From JAIPGX01 sp041650475 (GTDB taxonomy: Bacteria > Babelota > Babeliae > Babelales > UASB340): a stretch of 64,000 nucleotides of DNA. How positions within the stretch are numbered: the stretch's first letter is position 1; each line of letters opens with the position of its first letter. The notes below the pieces were generated by a model. It did not search any database and had not been told where the DNA came from. It worked only from the letters and a program-made list of their open reading frames with translations. Positions 9,477 to 18,149 of the stretch are shown in pieces. The position numbers were made by a program, and so were the translations under genes. The stretch spans positions 49,755 through 113,754 of the forward strand of contig JBAZLD010000003.1 in assembly GCA_041650475.1 (NCBI GenBank). The letters are read 5' to 3'.

Positions 9477-10412
9477 ATGATCGATTTAAAAGAACTTTTA
9501 AAAGCTGGAGTCCATTTTGGACACAAAGCTTCCCGTTGGGATCCAAAAATGCGTCCCTTTATCTGGGGCGTCAAAAATAACGTTCATCTTATTGATATAG
9601 CAAAAACAGCTTTTTTGTTAGAAAGAGCTGGAAAATATCTAAAAAATTTGGCAAGCAATGGACAAACCATTCTGTGGATTGGCACAAAAAAAGCCGCTAC
9701 CGACATCATCAAAAAACATGCCGTTGAACTAAATATGCCATTCGTAATCAATAGATGGATCGGTGGTACTTTAACAAATTTTGATCAAGTTAAAAAAGCC
9801 ATAACCCGCTATTTGCACTTAAACGATGTTATTAAAAGAGGATCTAGCCGTTATAAGAAAAAAGAACTCAGTATGATCCAAAAAGAAATAGATCGTTTAG
9901 AAAATAATATAGGTGGTATTATCAATTTGAGTTTTCCTCCTGGAGCAATTGTCATAATTGATGCTAAAAAAGAAACCTCTGCAATTAGAGAGGCTTTAAG
10001 TGTCAATATTCCTGTTGTTGGAATGGTTGATACAAATACAGATCCAAGCGGAGTAAATTTTTTAATTCCATCGAACGATGATTCTCCACGCTCTATTGCT
10101 TTTATAATAAATTATTTAGCTAAATGTGTAGAAGAAGGTAAAAAAGAATTTGTTCAAAAAAAATCTGAGCAAAAATCTTTAGACGAAAAAACTTATAAAA
10201 AAGCAAAAATTTCTATACAAAAAGAAGATATTGCAACAATGCCTATAGAGCCAGGAAAAGAAACAAATCATAGAAAAGAAACGGCAATTAAAGAAGAAAT
10301 TTTGCAAGCAGAAGATGAATTAGAAATTGAACCTAATAAAAAGGTTGGCAAAGATAAAAACGCATCATATAATAAAGCTTCAAAAACAACAAAGAGTACT
10401 TCAAGAAAATAA
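9477..10412 (+). CDS. rpsB: 30S ribosomal protein S2
   Basis: S2 is a late-assembling protein of the small ribosomal subunit that binds with S1 near the mRNA exit. The first 225 residues are canonical: LLKAGVHFGHKASRWDPKM, LIDIAKTAFLLERA, ILWIGTKKAA, RWIGGTLTNF and GMVDTNTDPSGVNFLIPSND. The total of 311 residues exceeds the usual 230-260 because of a charged Lys/Glu-rich C-terminal extension of roughly 85 residues. A GAAAGG ribosome site precedes the ATG. Elongation factor gene tsf, which usually follows rpsB, is absent here; a tRNA-Ser gene begins 7 bases after the stop. Confidence 0.97.
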   Translation: MIDLKELLKAGVHFGHKASRWDPKMRPFIWGVKNNVHLIDIAKTAFLLERAGKYLKNLASNGQTILWIGTKKAATDIIKKHAVELNMPFVINRWIGGTLTNFDQVKKAITRYLHLNDVIKRGSSRYKKKELSMIQKEIDRLENNIGGIINLSFPPGAIVIIDAKKETSAIREALSVNIPVVGMVDTNTDPSGVNFLIPSNDDSPRSIAFIINYLAKCVEEGKKEFVQKKSEQKSLDEKTYKKAKISIQKEDIATMPIEPGKETNHRKETAIKEEILQAEDELEIEPNKKVGKDKNASYNKASKTTKSTSRK

Positions 10413-10419
10413 TTTTTTA

Positions 10420-10511
10420 GGAGAGGTGGCTGAGTGGTCGAAAGCGCACGATTGGAAATCGTGTATGTCCCGAGAGGGGCATCGAGGGTTCGAATCCCTC
10501 CCTCTCCGCCA
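10420..10511 (+). tRNA. tRNA-Ser (anticodon GGA), CCA encoded
   Basis: The acceptor stem GGAGAGG pairs with CCTCTCC. The anticodon arm CACGA-TTGGAAA-TCGTG gives anticodon GGA, and a long variable arm typical of tRNA-Ser follows. The T arm is GAGGG-TTCGAAT-CCCTC, and G73-CCA is encoded. It follows rpsB closely. The antisense of this gene yields a spurious open frame. Confidence 0.97.
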
Positions 10512-10540
10512 GTCTTCGCCCTACGGGCTACGTCTGGCAC
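10509..10540. repeat. GC-rich palindromic element, copy A
   Basis: This element starts at the CCA of tRNA-Ser and forms an imperfect hairpin (CCAG...CTGG, inner CGCCC/GGGC). The first 11 bases, CCAGTCTTCGC, are identical to the element after tRNA-Arg at 27454. On the minus strand it fits the pattern TAGCYC-nnn-RRGCGAAGRCKGG shared by five loci in this window. Confidence 0.6.
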
Positions 10541-10564
10541 GGTCTCAATAAGTGTTTAAAAGAT

Positions 10565-10643
10565 GGAGCGGTAAGTTGATGGGTGGCTTAATCTGTCAGG
10601 TCCGGAAGGAAGCAGCAGGAGTTATTTGTCTCTGTACCGCTCC
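10565..10643 (+). ncRNA. ffs: Signal recognition particle RNA (small 4.5S type)
   Basis: The conserved SRP Alu-less hairpin is present, with GTCAGGTCCGGAAGGAAGCA at its apex (symmetric loop plus GGAA tetraloop) where Ffh binds. The terminal stem GGAGCGGTA/TACCGCTCC closes a molecule of about 79 bases. It lies directly before dnaX, a placement found in many bacteria. A short T run (AAATTTTTT) follows the stem and may terminate it. The RNA acts with Ffh and FtsY in targeting membrane proteins. Confidence 0.95.
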
Positions 10644-10666
10644 TAAATTTTTTAACGGTATTTAAC

Positions 10667-12436
10667 ATGAACGAACAAATTAGTAATCTAAATTTAGCCA
10701 GAAAATGGCGTTCACGAAATTTTGATGAAATTATTGGACAAGAAATACCCGTTAAAATTTTAAAGAATAGTATTTATTTAGAAAAACTTTTTCCCGTTTA
10801 TCTTTTTGCAGGTCAAAGAGGATGTGGCAAAACTTCAACAGCAAGAGTTCTTGGTGCCGCAATAAATTGTCAGAATTTAAAAAAATTTCAAGAAAATCCC
10901 GCCCAATTCTCTATTCCATGTCTTGAATGTCATTCTTGTAAATCAATGGCATCAGGTAATCATCCAGATTTTATAGAAATAGATGCTGCTTCTAACACAG
11001 GGGTAGAAAATGTACGTCAAATTTTAGAATCATGTTCTTACATGCCTATACTTGGCACAAAAAAAATATATTTAATAGATGAAGCACACATGTTAAGTAA
11101 GGCTGCATTTAATGCCTTCTTAAAAGTTTTAGAAGAACCACCAAAAACCGCATTATTTATCTTAGCAACAACTGAGATACAAAAATTCCCATCTACAGTG
11201 CTTTCTAGATGTTTTCAGGTTATTTTTAAATCAATAAATAATAACAGCCTAAAACAACACTTGAAAGAAATTTGCTCTAAAGAAAATATCGATATAGAAG
11301 AAAATGCCCTAAACATAATAATTCAAGAATCTCAAGGCTCTGCAAGAGATGCCATAAATTTATTAGAAAGAATTCGTTTTAACAAAGAAAATATAACGGC
11401 AGATTCAGTTTTAAAAGTATTAGGCAAAATAAGCGAAAAAGAGTTATTTGATATTTTTGATTTTTTAATTGCACAAGATAGTAAAAATTTATTGAATTAT
11501 TTGATTTCAATATCTTTTGATACAAGAGATGCTCAAAATTTATGGGATATGTTAATACAAACTTGTAGATCTTTGATCTGGGTAAAATTTGAAACAGCAA
11601 ATTTACCAGTTTATATTAATAATAAAGAAAAATTAAAAGAGATAGCAAATAGATGTTCTATTAATAGATTAAATGCTATTTTGCAAATTTTATGGTTTCA
11701 AGAAGATATTTTTTTAAGGACACACCAGAAATCAATTTTTTTAGAAACAGTACTTTTACAAATATGCCAACAAGAAAATTTAAAAGATTTAAAAGAATTA
11801 ATTGCTTTGTGCTCGACCAATTTAACTGCCACCCAACAACTAAATTACACAGAACAAACAGCCGAAAGTAATAATTTTGATAAAACAAATATCGAGCAAA
11901 TTGATCAAAAAATAAAAACTCAAGAACCTGAGAAAATTATAGAAGTTAAACAAACAAACTACAGCAATACAAGCTGGCAAATTTTTTTAGACAAAATATC
12001 TCAATTAAACGATCCATTATTAACGACAATTTTAAACCAAGCTAAATTTTTAAATTTTGACACGGAAAATAAATTAATAAATATAGCTTTGAGCAATAAC
12101 AGTAATTTTTTTAAAAATAAGCTTGAAGAAACAAAAGAACTTTGGACAAAAGCAATTTTGGAAGTCTTTAATCAAAAATTTACGAATATGAATTTTACAC
12201 AAATAATACAAGATAATAAACAAGATTCTAAAAAAGAAGTTAAACCCGAAATTAAACAAGAAAACACACAATTTACTAATATAAACAATAATATTACAAA
12301 TAAAAATTTTACAAAAAATAGTATAAATAACACAAGTTCAAATTCAAAAAACTATTTTAAAATCACAAATATGCAAGATTGGCCCAAAGTTAGCTTGATA
12401 ACAAAATATTTCCCAGGTAAAATAAAAAAAATATAA
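10667..12436 (+). CDS. dnaX: DNA polymerase III subunit gamma/tau
   Basis: DnaX is the ATPase of the clamp-loader complex that places the beta clamp on primed DNA. The 589-residue protein has Walker A GQRGCGKT at 49-56, zinc-binding cysteines C68, C85, C88 and C91, Walker B YLIDEAH near 135-141, the sensor TTE near 168 and the SRC motif at 180-182. The C-terminal third is low complexity and Asn/Lys-rich, with only weak resemblance to tau domain V. The start is 23 bases after the SRP RNA. No downstream recR/ybaB pair is present, unlike many bacteria. Confidence 0.95.
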   Translation: MNEQISNLNLARKWRSRNFDEIIGQEIPVKILKNSIYLEKLFPVYLFAGQRGCGKTSTARVLGAAINCQNLKKFQENPAQFSIPCLECHSCKSMASGNHPDFIEIDAASNTGVENVRQILESCSYMPILGTKKIYLIDEAHMLSKAAFNAFLKVLEEPPKTALFILATTEIQKFPSTVLSRCFQVIFKSINNNSLKQHLKEICSKENIDIEENALNIIIQESQGSARDAINLLERIRFNKENITADSVLKVLGKISEKELFDIFDFLIAQDSKNLLNYLISISFDTRDAQNLWDMLIQTCRSLIWVKFETANLPVYINNKEKLKEIANRCSINRLNAILQILWFQEDIFLRTHQKSIFLETVLLQICQQENLKDLKELIALCSTNLTATQQLNYTEQTAESNNFDKTNIEQIDQKIKTQEPEKIIEVKQTNYSNTSWQIFLDKISQLNDPLLTTILNQAKFLNFDTENKLINIALSNNSNFFKNKLEETKELWTKAILEVFNQKFTNMNFTQIIQDNKQDSKKEVKPEIKQENTQFTNINNNITNKNFTKNSINNTSSNSKNYFKITNMQDWPKVSLITKYFPGKIKKI

Positions 12437-12485
12437 TAAATTACAAAATTTTTAAAAAAAGTTAAAAAGCATAAAAAATAAAAAT

Positions 12486-13820
12486 ATGGCAAAAATTATT
12501 TCTCATCCAAAAGTCATTCTTGTTGGTAGGACAAATGTAGGCAAATCTACTATTTTTAATAGATTAACAAAAAATACAAAAACTATTGTACTTAATAAAG
12601 AAGGCGTCACTAGAGATTACATAAGTGAAATAGTAGATTGGGCAGATAAAAAATTTGAACTTATAGATACAGGCGGTTTACCTTTTAAAAAAGAAAAAAT
12701 ATCAAAAGATCCAATTTTAGAACAGGTACAGCAAAAGGTAATAAATTTACTTGAAAAAGCCTCTTTAATTTTATTTGTTTGTGATGCAAAAAACGGCTTA
12801 GTAGAAGAAGATCTGCAAGTTGCAAAACTTTTACACAAAACCAAAAAGCCTGTTTTGCTTTTACTCAATAAAGCCGATAATATAAACGCATATCAAGATA
12901 ATTATCCAGAATTTTTTAAATTGGGTTTTGATCAAATTATACCCATATCAGCAATTCACGGTACAGGAATAGCTGATTTATTAGAAAAAATTACAGAAAA
13001 CATAAAACAAAAAACTGAGCTGATAGAAGATCACAAACCTGTATATAAAGTCACAATATTAGGTAAACCAAATGTAGGCAAATCTTCTTTAATGAATATT
13101 TTATCAAAAAAAGAGCGTTCTATAGTCACAGATATTCCGGGAACAACAAGAGAAGCTATAAGTCAGCCTATTTATACATCATGTGATTTAATACAAATTA
13201 CAGACACTGCTGGTATAAGAAAAAAAAGCAGAGTAAGCGAAGACTTGGAAAGCTTAATGGTTAAAAGTTCTCTAGAAGCAGTAAGAATATCAGACATTAT
13301 TTTGCTGGTTGTTGATGCATCCGAAAAACAATTAAGTGACCAAGAATTAAAATTATTGTTTTATGCATATGAACAAAAAAAAGCAATAATAATTATTTTT
13401 AATAAAATAGATTTATTAAGTGAATACGATAAAAAAAGTTTTGAATACGAATTACAAAAACATGATTTTTTATTAAAAAAAATTCCACAAATATGGATTT
13501 CATGTAAAGACAAAAAAAATGTTCATAAAATAATTTTAAATATAGAAAAACTCTGGCAAAGATTAAATCAAGAAATAGATAAAATGGAAATTAATGAAAT
13601 CGTAAAAACGGAATGGCAAAAAAAACCGATGTTCCACAATCAAATGTCAATAAAACTTTTCAAAATAAGACCCTTAAAAGCAAAAACTCCTACATTCATT
13701 TTGCATGTAAATAAGCCTGAATGGTTCAAAGAAACTCAGCTCGGTTTTATTGAAAATGTTTTAAGAAAACACTTTGATTTTAAGGGTTGTCCTATACAGT
13801 TTGTATTAAAGAAAATATAA
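12486..13820 (+). CDS. der: Ribosome biogenesis GTPase Der (EngA)
   Basis: Der is an essential double GTPase for 50S subunit maturation. The 444-residue protein has two tandem G domains followed by a KH-like domain. The first P-loop is GRTNVGKST at 14-22 with DTGG and NKAD motifs; the second is GKPNVGKSS with DTAG and NKID. The C-terminal KH-like region has the familiar LHVNKPEWF and FVLKK ending. The ATG lacks a clear Shine-Dalgarno, common in this window. lptB starts 19 bases after the stop, so co-transcription is likely. Confidence 0.96.
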   Translation: MAKIISHPKVILVGRTNVGKSTIFNRLTKNTKTIVLNKEGVTRDYISEIVDWADKKFELIDTGGLPFKKEKISKDPILEQVQQKVINLLEKASLILFVCDAKNGLVEEDLQVAKLLHKTKKPVLLLLNKADNINAYQDNYPEFFKLGFDQIIPISAIHGTGIADLLEKITENIKQKTELIEDHKPVYKVTILGKPNVGKSSLMNILSKKERSIVTDIPGTTREAISQPIYTSCDLIQITDTAGIRKKSRVSEDLESLMVKSSLEAVRISDIILLVVDASEKQLSDQELKLLFYAYEQKKAIIIIFNKIDLLSEYDKKSFEYELQKHDFLLKKIPQIWISCKDKKNVHKIILNIEKLWQRLNQEIDKMEINEIVKTEWQKKPMFHNQMSIKLFKIRPLKAKTPTFILHVNKPEWFKETQLGFIENVLRKHFDFKGCPIQFVLKKI

Positions 13821-13839
13821 TTAAATAAAAATATTTTTG

Positions 13840-14616
13840 ATGGCTTATCTTGCAATAAAAAATTTAAATCAATTTTATAAAAATAAACAAATATTAGATA
13901 GCATATCTTTGTATGCAGATTTAGGCGAAGTTATAGCCTTTATTGGACCAAATGGAGCTGGTAAAACTACTTTATTAAAAACAATAATAGGATTATTAAA
14001 AACGCCAAAACATGATCCCGAAAAAGAACTCAATGTCATAACTTTACAAAGTAATATTATTAATAAATGGACAATCTACAAAAGAGTATCACATGGCATT
14101 TTATATTTGCCTCAACAAACATCGTTAATACAACAAATGTCAGTTTTAGATAATTTAAAATTGATATATCAATACCATCAATATTGGCAAAATAAAAATC
14201 TGCAAATTTTTAATCAAGAATTAGAATTAAATTTAGAACAAATAGGCCTCACAGAACATAAAAAGCAATTAGCAGTAACTCTTTCAGGCGGACAAAAAAG
14301 AAAATTAGAAGTTGCACGTTCCATTTTAATGCATCCTAATGTCATAATACTTGATGAGCCTTTTGCTGGGGTTGATCCAAAATCAATATATGAATTAAAA
14401 AAAATATTTTCAGATCTGGCAAAAAATAATATCGCTGTGTTAATATCAGATCATAATGTTGATCAACTTTTATCAATTGCTACAAGAATTTACGTAATAA
14501 TAAACGGTAAAATAGTTACAACAGGAGGGGTTAAAGACATAATAAACAATCAGTACACAAAGGAGATGTACTTGGGTAAACAATTTTACTCAGAAATTTC
14601 TAAGCGTTTTTTATAA
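13840..14616 (+). CDS. lptB: LPS-export type ABC transporter ATP-binding protein (LptB-like)
   Basis: LptB powers the Lpt machine that extracts lipopolysaccharide from the inner membrane. The 258-residue product has Walker A GPNGAGKT at 36-43, signature LSGGQKRKLE near 148, Walker B VIILDEPFAGVD and the switch histidine in SDHNV. The closest pattern is LptB (PKSIYELK after Walker B) rather than amino-acid LivF/LivG, although those are related. The ATG at 13840 is preferred over a TTG one codon upstream. hpf follows after 25 bases; lptB and hpf are also neighbours in Proteobacteria (with rpoN between), which supports the assignment. Confidence 0.8.
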   Translation: MAYLAIKNLNQFYKNKQILDSISLYADLGEVIAFIGPNGAGKTTLLKTIIGLLKTPKHDPEKELNVITLQSNIINKWTIYKRVSHGILYLPQQTSLIQQMSVLDNLKLIYQYHQYWQNKNLQIFNQELELNLEQIGLTEHKKQLAVTLSGGQKRKLEVARSILMHPNVIILDEPFAGVDPKSIYELKKIFSDLAKNNIAVLISDHNVDQLLSIATRIYVIINGKIVTTGGVKDIINNQYTKEMYLGKQFYSEISKRFL

Positions 14617-14641
14617 AACAAAAAAATAAAGGGTGAAAGAT

Positions 14642-15004
14642 ATGAAAAAACAAATAACGTTTATTAATATGCCACAGTCAGAGCCAATGACTAAGCACGC
14701 AAATGAAAAATTAAATAAAATTGAAGAATTTTTAAAAGAATCAAAATTTTCAACACCCATGAATGCGGACCTAAAGCTTACAGCAAATGCTCAACATCCA
14801 CATCACGAAGTAACGTTAAACTTAAAAACACCACAATTTTCTTTGTCGGCACATGATGAAGGCACAGACATGTATTTTGCAATTGATAATACAATAGATA
14901 AAATGGTCAAATTATTATTAAAAGAAAAAAAGAAACTTTTAGCAAAACGAAAAGATGTGGATTCAGAAAAAAAAGATTTTTCTGATGACAAATATAATTT
15001 ATAG
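14642..15004 (+). CDS. hpf: Ribosome hibernation promoting factor (HPF/RaiA family)
   Basis: HPF binds the 30S decoding region and stores ribosomes as inactive particles during slow growth. The 120-residue product is the short form, with the N-terminal fold only: initial ITFINMPQSEPM strand, helix HANEKLNKIEEFL, a central antiparallel sheet, and the helix TIDKMVKLLLKEKKKL. ATG at 14642 preceded by GGGTGA is favoured over an upstream GTG at 14633 that overlaps that site. It probably shares an operon with der and lptB. A strong hairpin at 15025 follows. Confidence 0.85.
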   Translation: MKKQITFINMPQSEPMTKHANEKLNKIEEFLKESKFSTPMNADLKLTANAQHPHHEVTLNLKTPQFSLSAHDEGTDMYFAIDNTIDKMVKLLLKEKKKLLAKRKDVDSEKKDFSDDKYNL

Positions 15005-15019
15005 ATAAATTGTAAATAA

Positions 15020-15442
15020 TCAGGGCCTGAATGTTTTTTCTAAAAAACATTCAGGCATATAAATAAATAATTTAGGCCTTATTTTTCCATTAGAATCTAA
15101 AATAAAATAAGATAAAAATATTTTTGAATCTTTAATTATTTGATCTAAATCATTATCTTTACTTTTATTTAAAATTTTTAATTTCAACTCTATTTCTAAA
15201 TTTTGTACAAAAATTCTTTTATTACGCCTAAATTCTTGTAGATACTCAGATACAGGCTCGGCTTTAATTTGCCAATTTTTTATAAATATTTTTGGATTGT
15301 CACAAGACATCATAATATTGTCCTTTAAAATAGCTCTACTTTTATCTAAATCAACCTGAAATTTTAAATTATAAAATTCAGCTGAATTTTTAGAAAAACA
15401 AAAACTAAAAATAAAAGTTAAAATAAAAAAATATTTATTCAT
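15020..15442 (-). CDS. Small secreted protein of unknown function next to acyltransferase
   Basis: A 140-residue product with a hydrophobic signal peptide (FFILTFIFSFCFSKNSA). No family is recognised. Its start overlaps the end of the upstream acyltransferase gene by four bases, so translation is probably coupled and a role in the same envelope pathway is plausible. A periplasmic LptC/LptA-like role is a guess without motif support. Its last dozen codons (MPECFLEKTF) run through the perfect hairpin that likely terminates hpf on the other strand, so the C-terminus is dictated by that palindrome. Confidence 0.6.
   Translation of the reverse strand: MNKYFFILTFIFSFCFSKNSAEFYNLKFQVDLDKSRAILKDNIMMSCDNPKIFIKNWQIKAEPVSEYLQEFRRNKRIFVQNLEIELKLKILNKSKDNDLDQIIKDSKIFLSYFILDSNGKIRPKLFIYMPECFLEKTFRP
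15025..15056. terminator. Hairpin terminator for hpf, overlapping antisense coding
   Basis: A perfect 15-bp stem (GCCTGAATGTTTTTT and its complement) with a 2-base loop lies 20 bases after the hpf stop. It sits wholly inside the 3' coding end of the minus-strand gene, so one sequence serves as terminator and as codons. Confidence 0.75.
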
Positions 15443-16278
15443 AAATCCTTAAATCTTCTATGTTGCCACATCCAACTACCAGCATCTTTCAAAATAGCAC
15501 GCTCAAGCATATTATTACTTGCAAGAGCCATTGTATCCACAGGATTTTCAAAATTTTTATAATCCTGTGGATACAATGGCTTAAAAACTTCTAATTCATA
15601 TTTAAACAAATTTTTGATAAATATAAAACCAGGCAAAATTGGTGCACCTGTTTTTAAACTAAGTTTAATAAAAGCAGTATGAGTCCAAACATTATGACCA
15701 AATAAAGGCACCTTTATACCATCGCTAGGATGACAGTGCTGATCAATAATAAAAATAACAGTTTTGCCATTTTTTAATTGTCTATAAACTGGTAATAATG
15801 CATTATGTTTAGAAATCAAAATATTGCCATTTAACTCTCTATTATTTTTAACTAACTTCTCAAGCCAATCATGTTTTTTTATCGGATTATATAAAATTAA
15901 ACTTTTATAATTCTTTAAAGCCAAATAATGCGCAGCTAATTCCCAACTCCCAAAGTGTGCAGTAGTAATAATAACACCATGTCCCAAACTTAAAGCATCA
16001 TGTAAATAGTTTATATTCTTAACATGAACATATTTATCTATATTTTTATTATTATAAAATCTTAACAACAAAAAATCTGCAAAAGCATGTCCTAGAGAAA
16101 TAAAACTATTTTTTAATATTTTTTCATTTCTTTTAACATCAAAATTATTTTTTACTTTAAAACACAAATCAATATTTTTCTTTGCAATAGGTTTTCTTTT
16201 TTTTGAGCAATAAAAAGCTATTTTTCCTAAAAATCTAAAAATAAAAATCATTACAAATCTAAAAGTTGCAAAGATCAT
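15439..16278 (-). CDS. Lipid A biosynthesis acyltransferase homologue (LpxL/HtrB family)
   Basis: Enzymes of this family add secondary acyl chains to lipid A at the inner membrane. The 279-residue protein has an N-terminal membrane anchor and the catalytic H-x4-D/E motif in TTAHFGSWE. It also has the family's IIDQHCHPSDGIKVPLFG and the C-terminal WMWQHRRFKDL, equivalent to the W-HRR-K ending of LpxL. Near residues 235-250 the coding sequence contains a perfect 20-bp inverted repeat. The adjacent small secreted gene overlaps by four bases. Substrate and chain length cannot be judged. Confidence 0.85.
   Translation of the reverse strand: MIFATFRFVMIFIFRFLGKIAFYCSKKRKPIAKKNIDLCFKVKNNFDVKRNEKILKNSFISLGHAFADFLLLRFYNNKNIDKYVHVKNINYLHDALSLGHGVIITTAHFGSWELAAHYLALKNYKSLILYNPIKKHDWLEKLVKNNRELNGNILISKHNALLPVYRQLKNGKTVIFIIDQHCHPSDGIKVPLFGHNVWTHTAFIKLSLKTGAPILPGFIFIKNLFKYELEVFKPLYPQDYKNFENPVDTMALASNNMLERAILKDAGSWMWQHRRFKDL
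15527..15580. repeat. Perfect 20-bp inverted repeat inside the acyltransferase gene
   Basis: GCCATTGTATCCACAGGATT at 15527-15546 is repeated in exact inverse at 15561-15580 around a 14-base spacer. Both arms are translated (about PLYPQDY...NPVDTMA). Such a long perfect dyad within a conserved enzyme gene is not expected by chance. Confidence 0.9.
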
Positions 16279-16372
16279 ACTTTTCCTCTAAAGTATTTTT
16301 AAAATTTAAAATTAAAATATGAATAAATATAACAAGAATATCAGTTTGGCACACTAAAAAAAAGGGAAGTGC

Positions 16373-17752
16373 ATGAATAAAAATAAAATGAGAATAATGA
16401 GAGAGAACGGGGAATCAATAAGAGAAATTTTATATTTGTGGCTTCCTGAAATGATTTTTGCAACAATGTTTATATCTCTTCCCCCAATTATAGATTCTTA
16501 TATTATTGCAAGCTTAAAATCTACCACAACCTATGGTGCACTAGGAATGGCAAATAATTTTATACACTCTTTGTTAAAATTTGCAGAAGCAATTCCTGTA
16601 GCAACCATGGTTATAATAGGCCATCATAATGGTGCCCAAAAGCATACTGAATGTGGAAAAGATTTAGGTGATACATTTTGGACAACAATAATTTTAGGTA
16701 TTATGCAATTTTTAGCGATTTTTTTCGGGGCAAACTATATTTTTGGTTGGCTTGGTGTTCCAGAAAAAATGATACAAATTGGTGCGCCATTTTTAAGGCT
16801 CAAATCTCTTGGAATATTGTTAACATTTGTATCTTTAGGTTTTTTTGCTTTTATGAAAGCATTAAAAAATACAAAAATTCCTATGGCAATTCAGATTACA
16901 GGAACGGGAATTTTTATATTATTTGATTATATTCTTGTATGGGGAAAATTTGGATTTCCACAATTAGGGCTTACAGGCTCTGCCTTGGCAACTATTATTC
17001 AATATTCAGTAACAATAATTCTTGCTATTTTATATATTTTATTTAATAAAAATTATAAAAAATATTTTACAAAAACATTTTTTTGTTTTTTTAATTTCAA
17101 AAAAGTATTACATCTTTTAAATTTAAGCTGGCCAATTATGATAGACAAAAGTTCAATAGCATGGTCATATATTTGGTTAAGCAAAATGATTGCGCCATTG
17201 GGAAAATATGCCATTTCTTCTTTTGATATAATAAAAAATTTAGAAAGATTTGCCTTTTTACCTGCAGTAGCATTTGCACAAATTATAGTTTTTTTAGTCA
17301 GTAATAGGCTTGGTGCAAAAGATCCTGTAGGAGCGAAAGCGAATATTAAAAAAGTAATGCTCATGACTTCAGTTTTTGTTTCAATGTCACTTATATTTTT
17401 GTGCTATAATTCAAAATTTTTCATTAGATTATTTGATCCAAAACATAAGTTTACAGATTTTGCTTCTCCTGTTTTAATTATTATTAGTTTATTAGTAGTA
17501 TTTGATTTTATTCAATTAATTTTGGCTGGAGCGTTAAGAGGCGCTGGGGACGTAAGAACGGTTATGTGGGTAAGATTCTTTTGTTGTTTATTATTTTTTG
17601 GCCCACTCTCATATATTTTTTCAAATTTAAATATTCAAAACCCTGTTTATAAATTTGCCTTAGTTTATGGTTCTTTTTATCTTAATACTGGCATAATTGG
17701 TCTCATATATCTTTTAAGAATCAAAACTCCAAAATGGCAGAATAAGATTTAG
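16373..17752 (+). CDS. MATE-family multidrug/cation exporter
   Basis: MATE proteins are inner-membrane antiporters that expel drugs or metabolites using Na+ or H+ gradients. The 459-residue product has about 12 membrane segments in two related halves, with family-like motifs LGLTGSALATIIQY in the first half and RLGAKDPVGAKANIKK and LAGALRGAGDVRTVMW in the second. GGGAAG precedes the ATG. It stands alone, diverging from the acyltransferase gene on its left, and is followed by a strong hairpin. The substrate is unknown. Confidence 0.9.
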   Translation: MNKNKMRIMRENGESIREILYLWLPEMIFATMFISLPPIIDSYIIASLKSTTTYGALGMANNFIHSLLKFAEAIPVATMVIIGHHNGAQKHTECGKDLGDTFWTTIILGIMQFLAIFFGANYIFGWLGVPEKMIQIGAPFLRLKSLGILLTFVSLGFFAFMKALKNTKIPMAIQITGTGIFILFDYILVWGKFGFPQLGLTGSALATIIQYSVTIILAILYILFNKNYKKYFTKTFFCFFNFKKVLHLLNLSWPIMIDKSSIAWSYIWLSKMIAPLGKYAISSFDIIKNLERFAFLPAVAFAQIIVFLVSNRLGAKDPVGAKANIKKVMLMTSVFVSMSLIFLCYNSKFFIRLFDPKHKFTDFASPVLIIISLLVVFDFIQLILAGALRGAGDVRTVMWVRFFCCLLFFGPLSYIFSNLNIQNPVYKFALVYGSFYLNTGIIGLIYLLRIKTPKWQNKI

Positions 17753-17768
17753 TTGGTAAATTTGCTAT

Positions 17769-17813
17769 AAAATTAATCTCTTTATAAAATATAGTTATAA
17801 AGAGATTAATTTT
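17769..17813 (+). terminator. Intrinsic terminator after the MATE gene
   Basis: A perfect 19-bp stem (AAAATTAATCTCTTTATAA and complement) with a 7-base loop is followed by TTATTTT. It lies just before the gatC ribosome site AGGAG at about 17819, so it may also affect gatC read-through. Confidence 0.8.
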
Positions 17814-17829
17814 ATTTTAGGAGCAAATT

Positions 17830-18108
17830 ATGATAAAATTCGACAAAGAAGAATTAATAAAATTAGCAAAATTTTCATGTCTTAAACTAGATGAATCTGA
17901 AATAGAACCGTTAATAAAACAAATAAAAGCTGTTTTAGACTATACAAACGAACTTAATACAGTACAAATTTTTAGTGAATCAGCTCCTGTAAAAAATATT
18001 AATCTTTTTAGGCAAGACATAGTAATTCCTACGGATTCAAAAGATCTTTTGGAGCAAGCTCCTAAAACAAAAGATACTTATTTTGTTGTCCCCAAAATTT
18101 TAAATTAA
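17830..18108 (+). CDS. gatC: Asp/Glu-tRNA amidotransferase subunit C
   Basis: GatC is the small chaperone-like subunit of the GatCAB amidotransferase, which converts misacylated Glu-tRNA(Gln) and Asp-tRNA(Asn). The 92-residue length is typical. The N-terminal helix (KEELIKLAKFSCLKLDESE) and the VLDYTNELNTVQI segment match the family, and the protein ends with the usual DTYFVVPKIL. gatA follows 41 bases later, as in a standard gatCAB operon. Confidence 0.92.
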   Translation: MIKFDKEELIKLAKFSCLKLDESEIEPLIKQIKAVLDYTNELNTVQIFSESAPVKNINLFRQDIVIPTDSKDLLEQAPKTKDTYFVVPKILN

Positions 18109-18149
18109 AAAATTTATATTACTTTTAAATTATTTAAAGATTTATACTA

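Noticed and set aside
10268..10540. Minus-strand open frame with GGEGGIRTLDAPLG
   Set aside because: It is the antisense translation of tRNA-Ser and flanking DNA, a well-known source of false proteins.
10327..10551. Plus-strand open frame across tRNA-Ser
   Set aside because: It overlaps the end of rpsB and the whole tRNA; coding is excluded by both.
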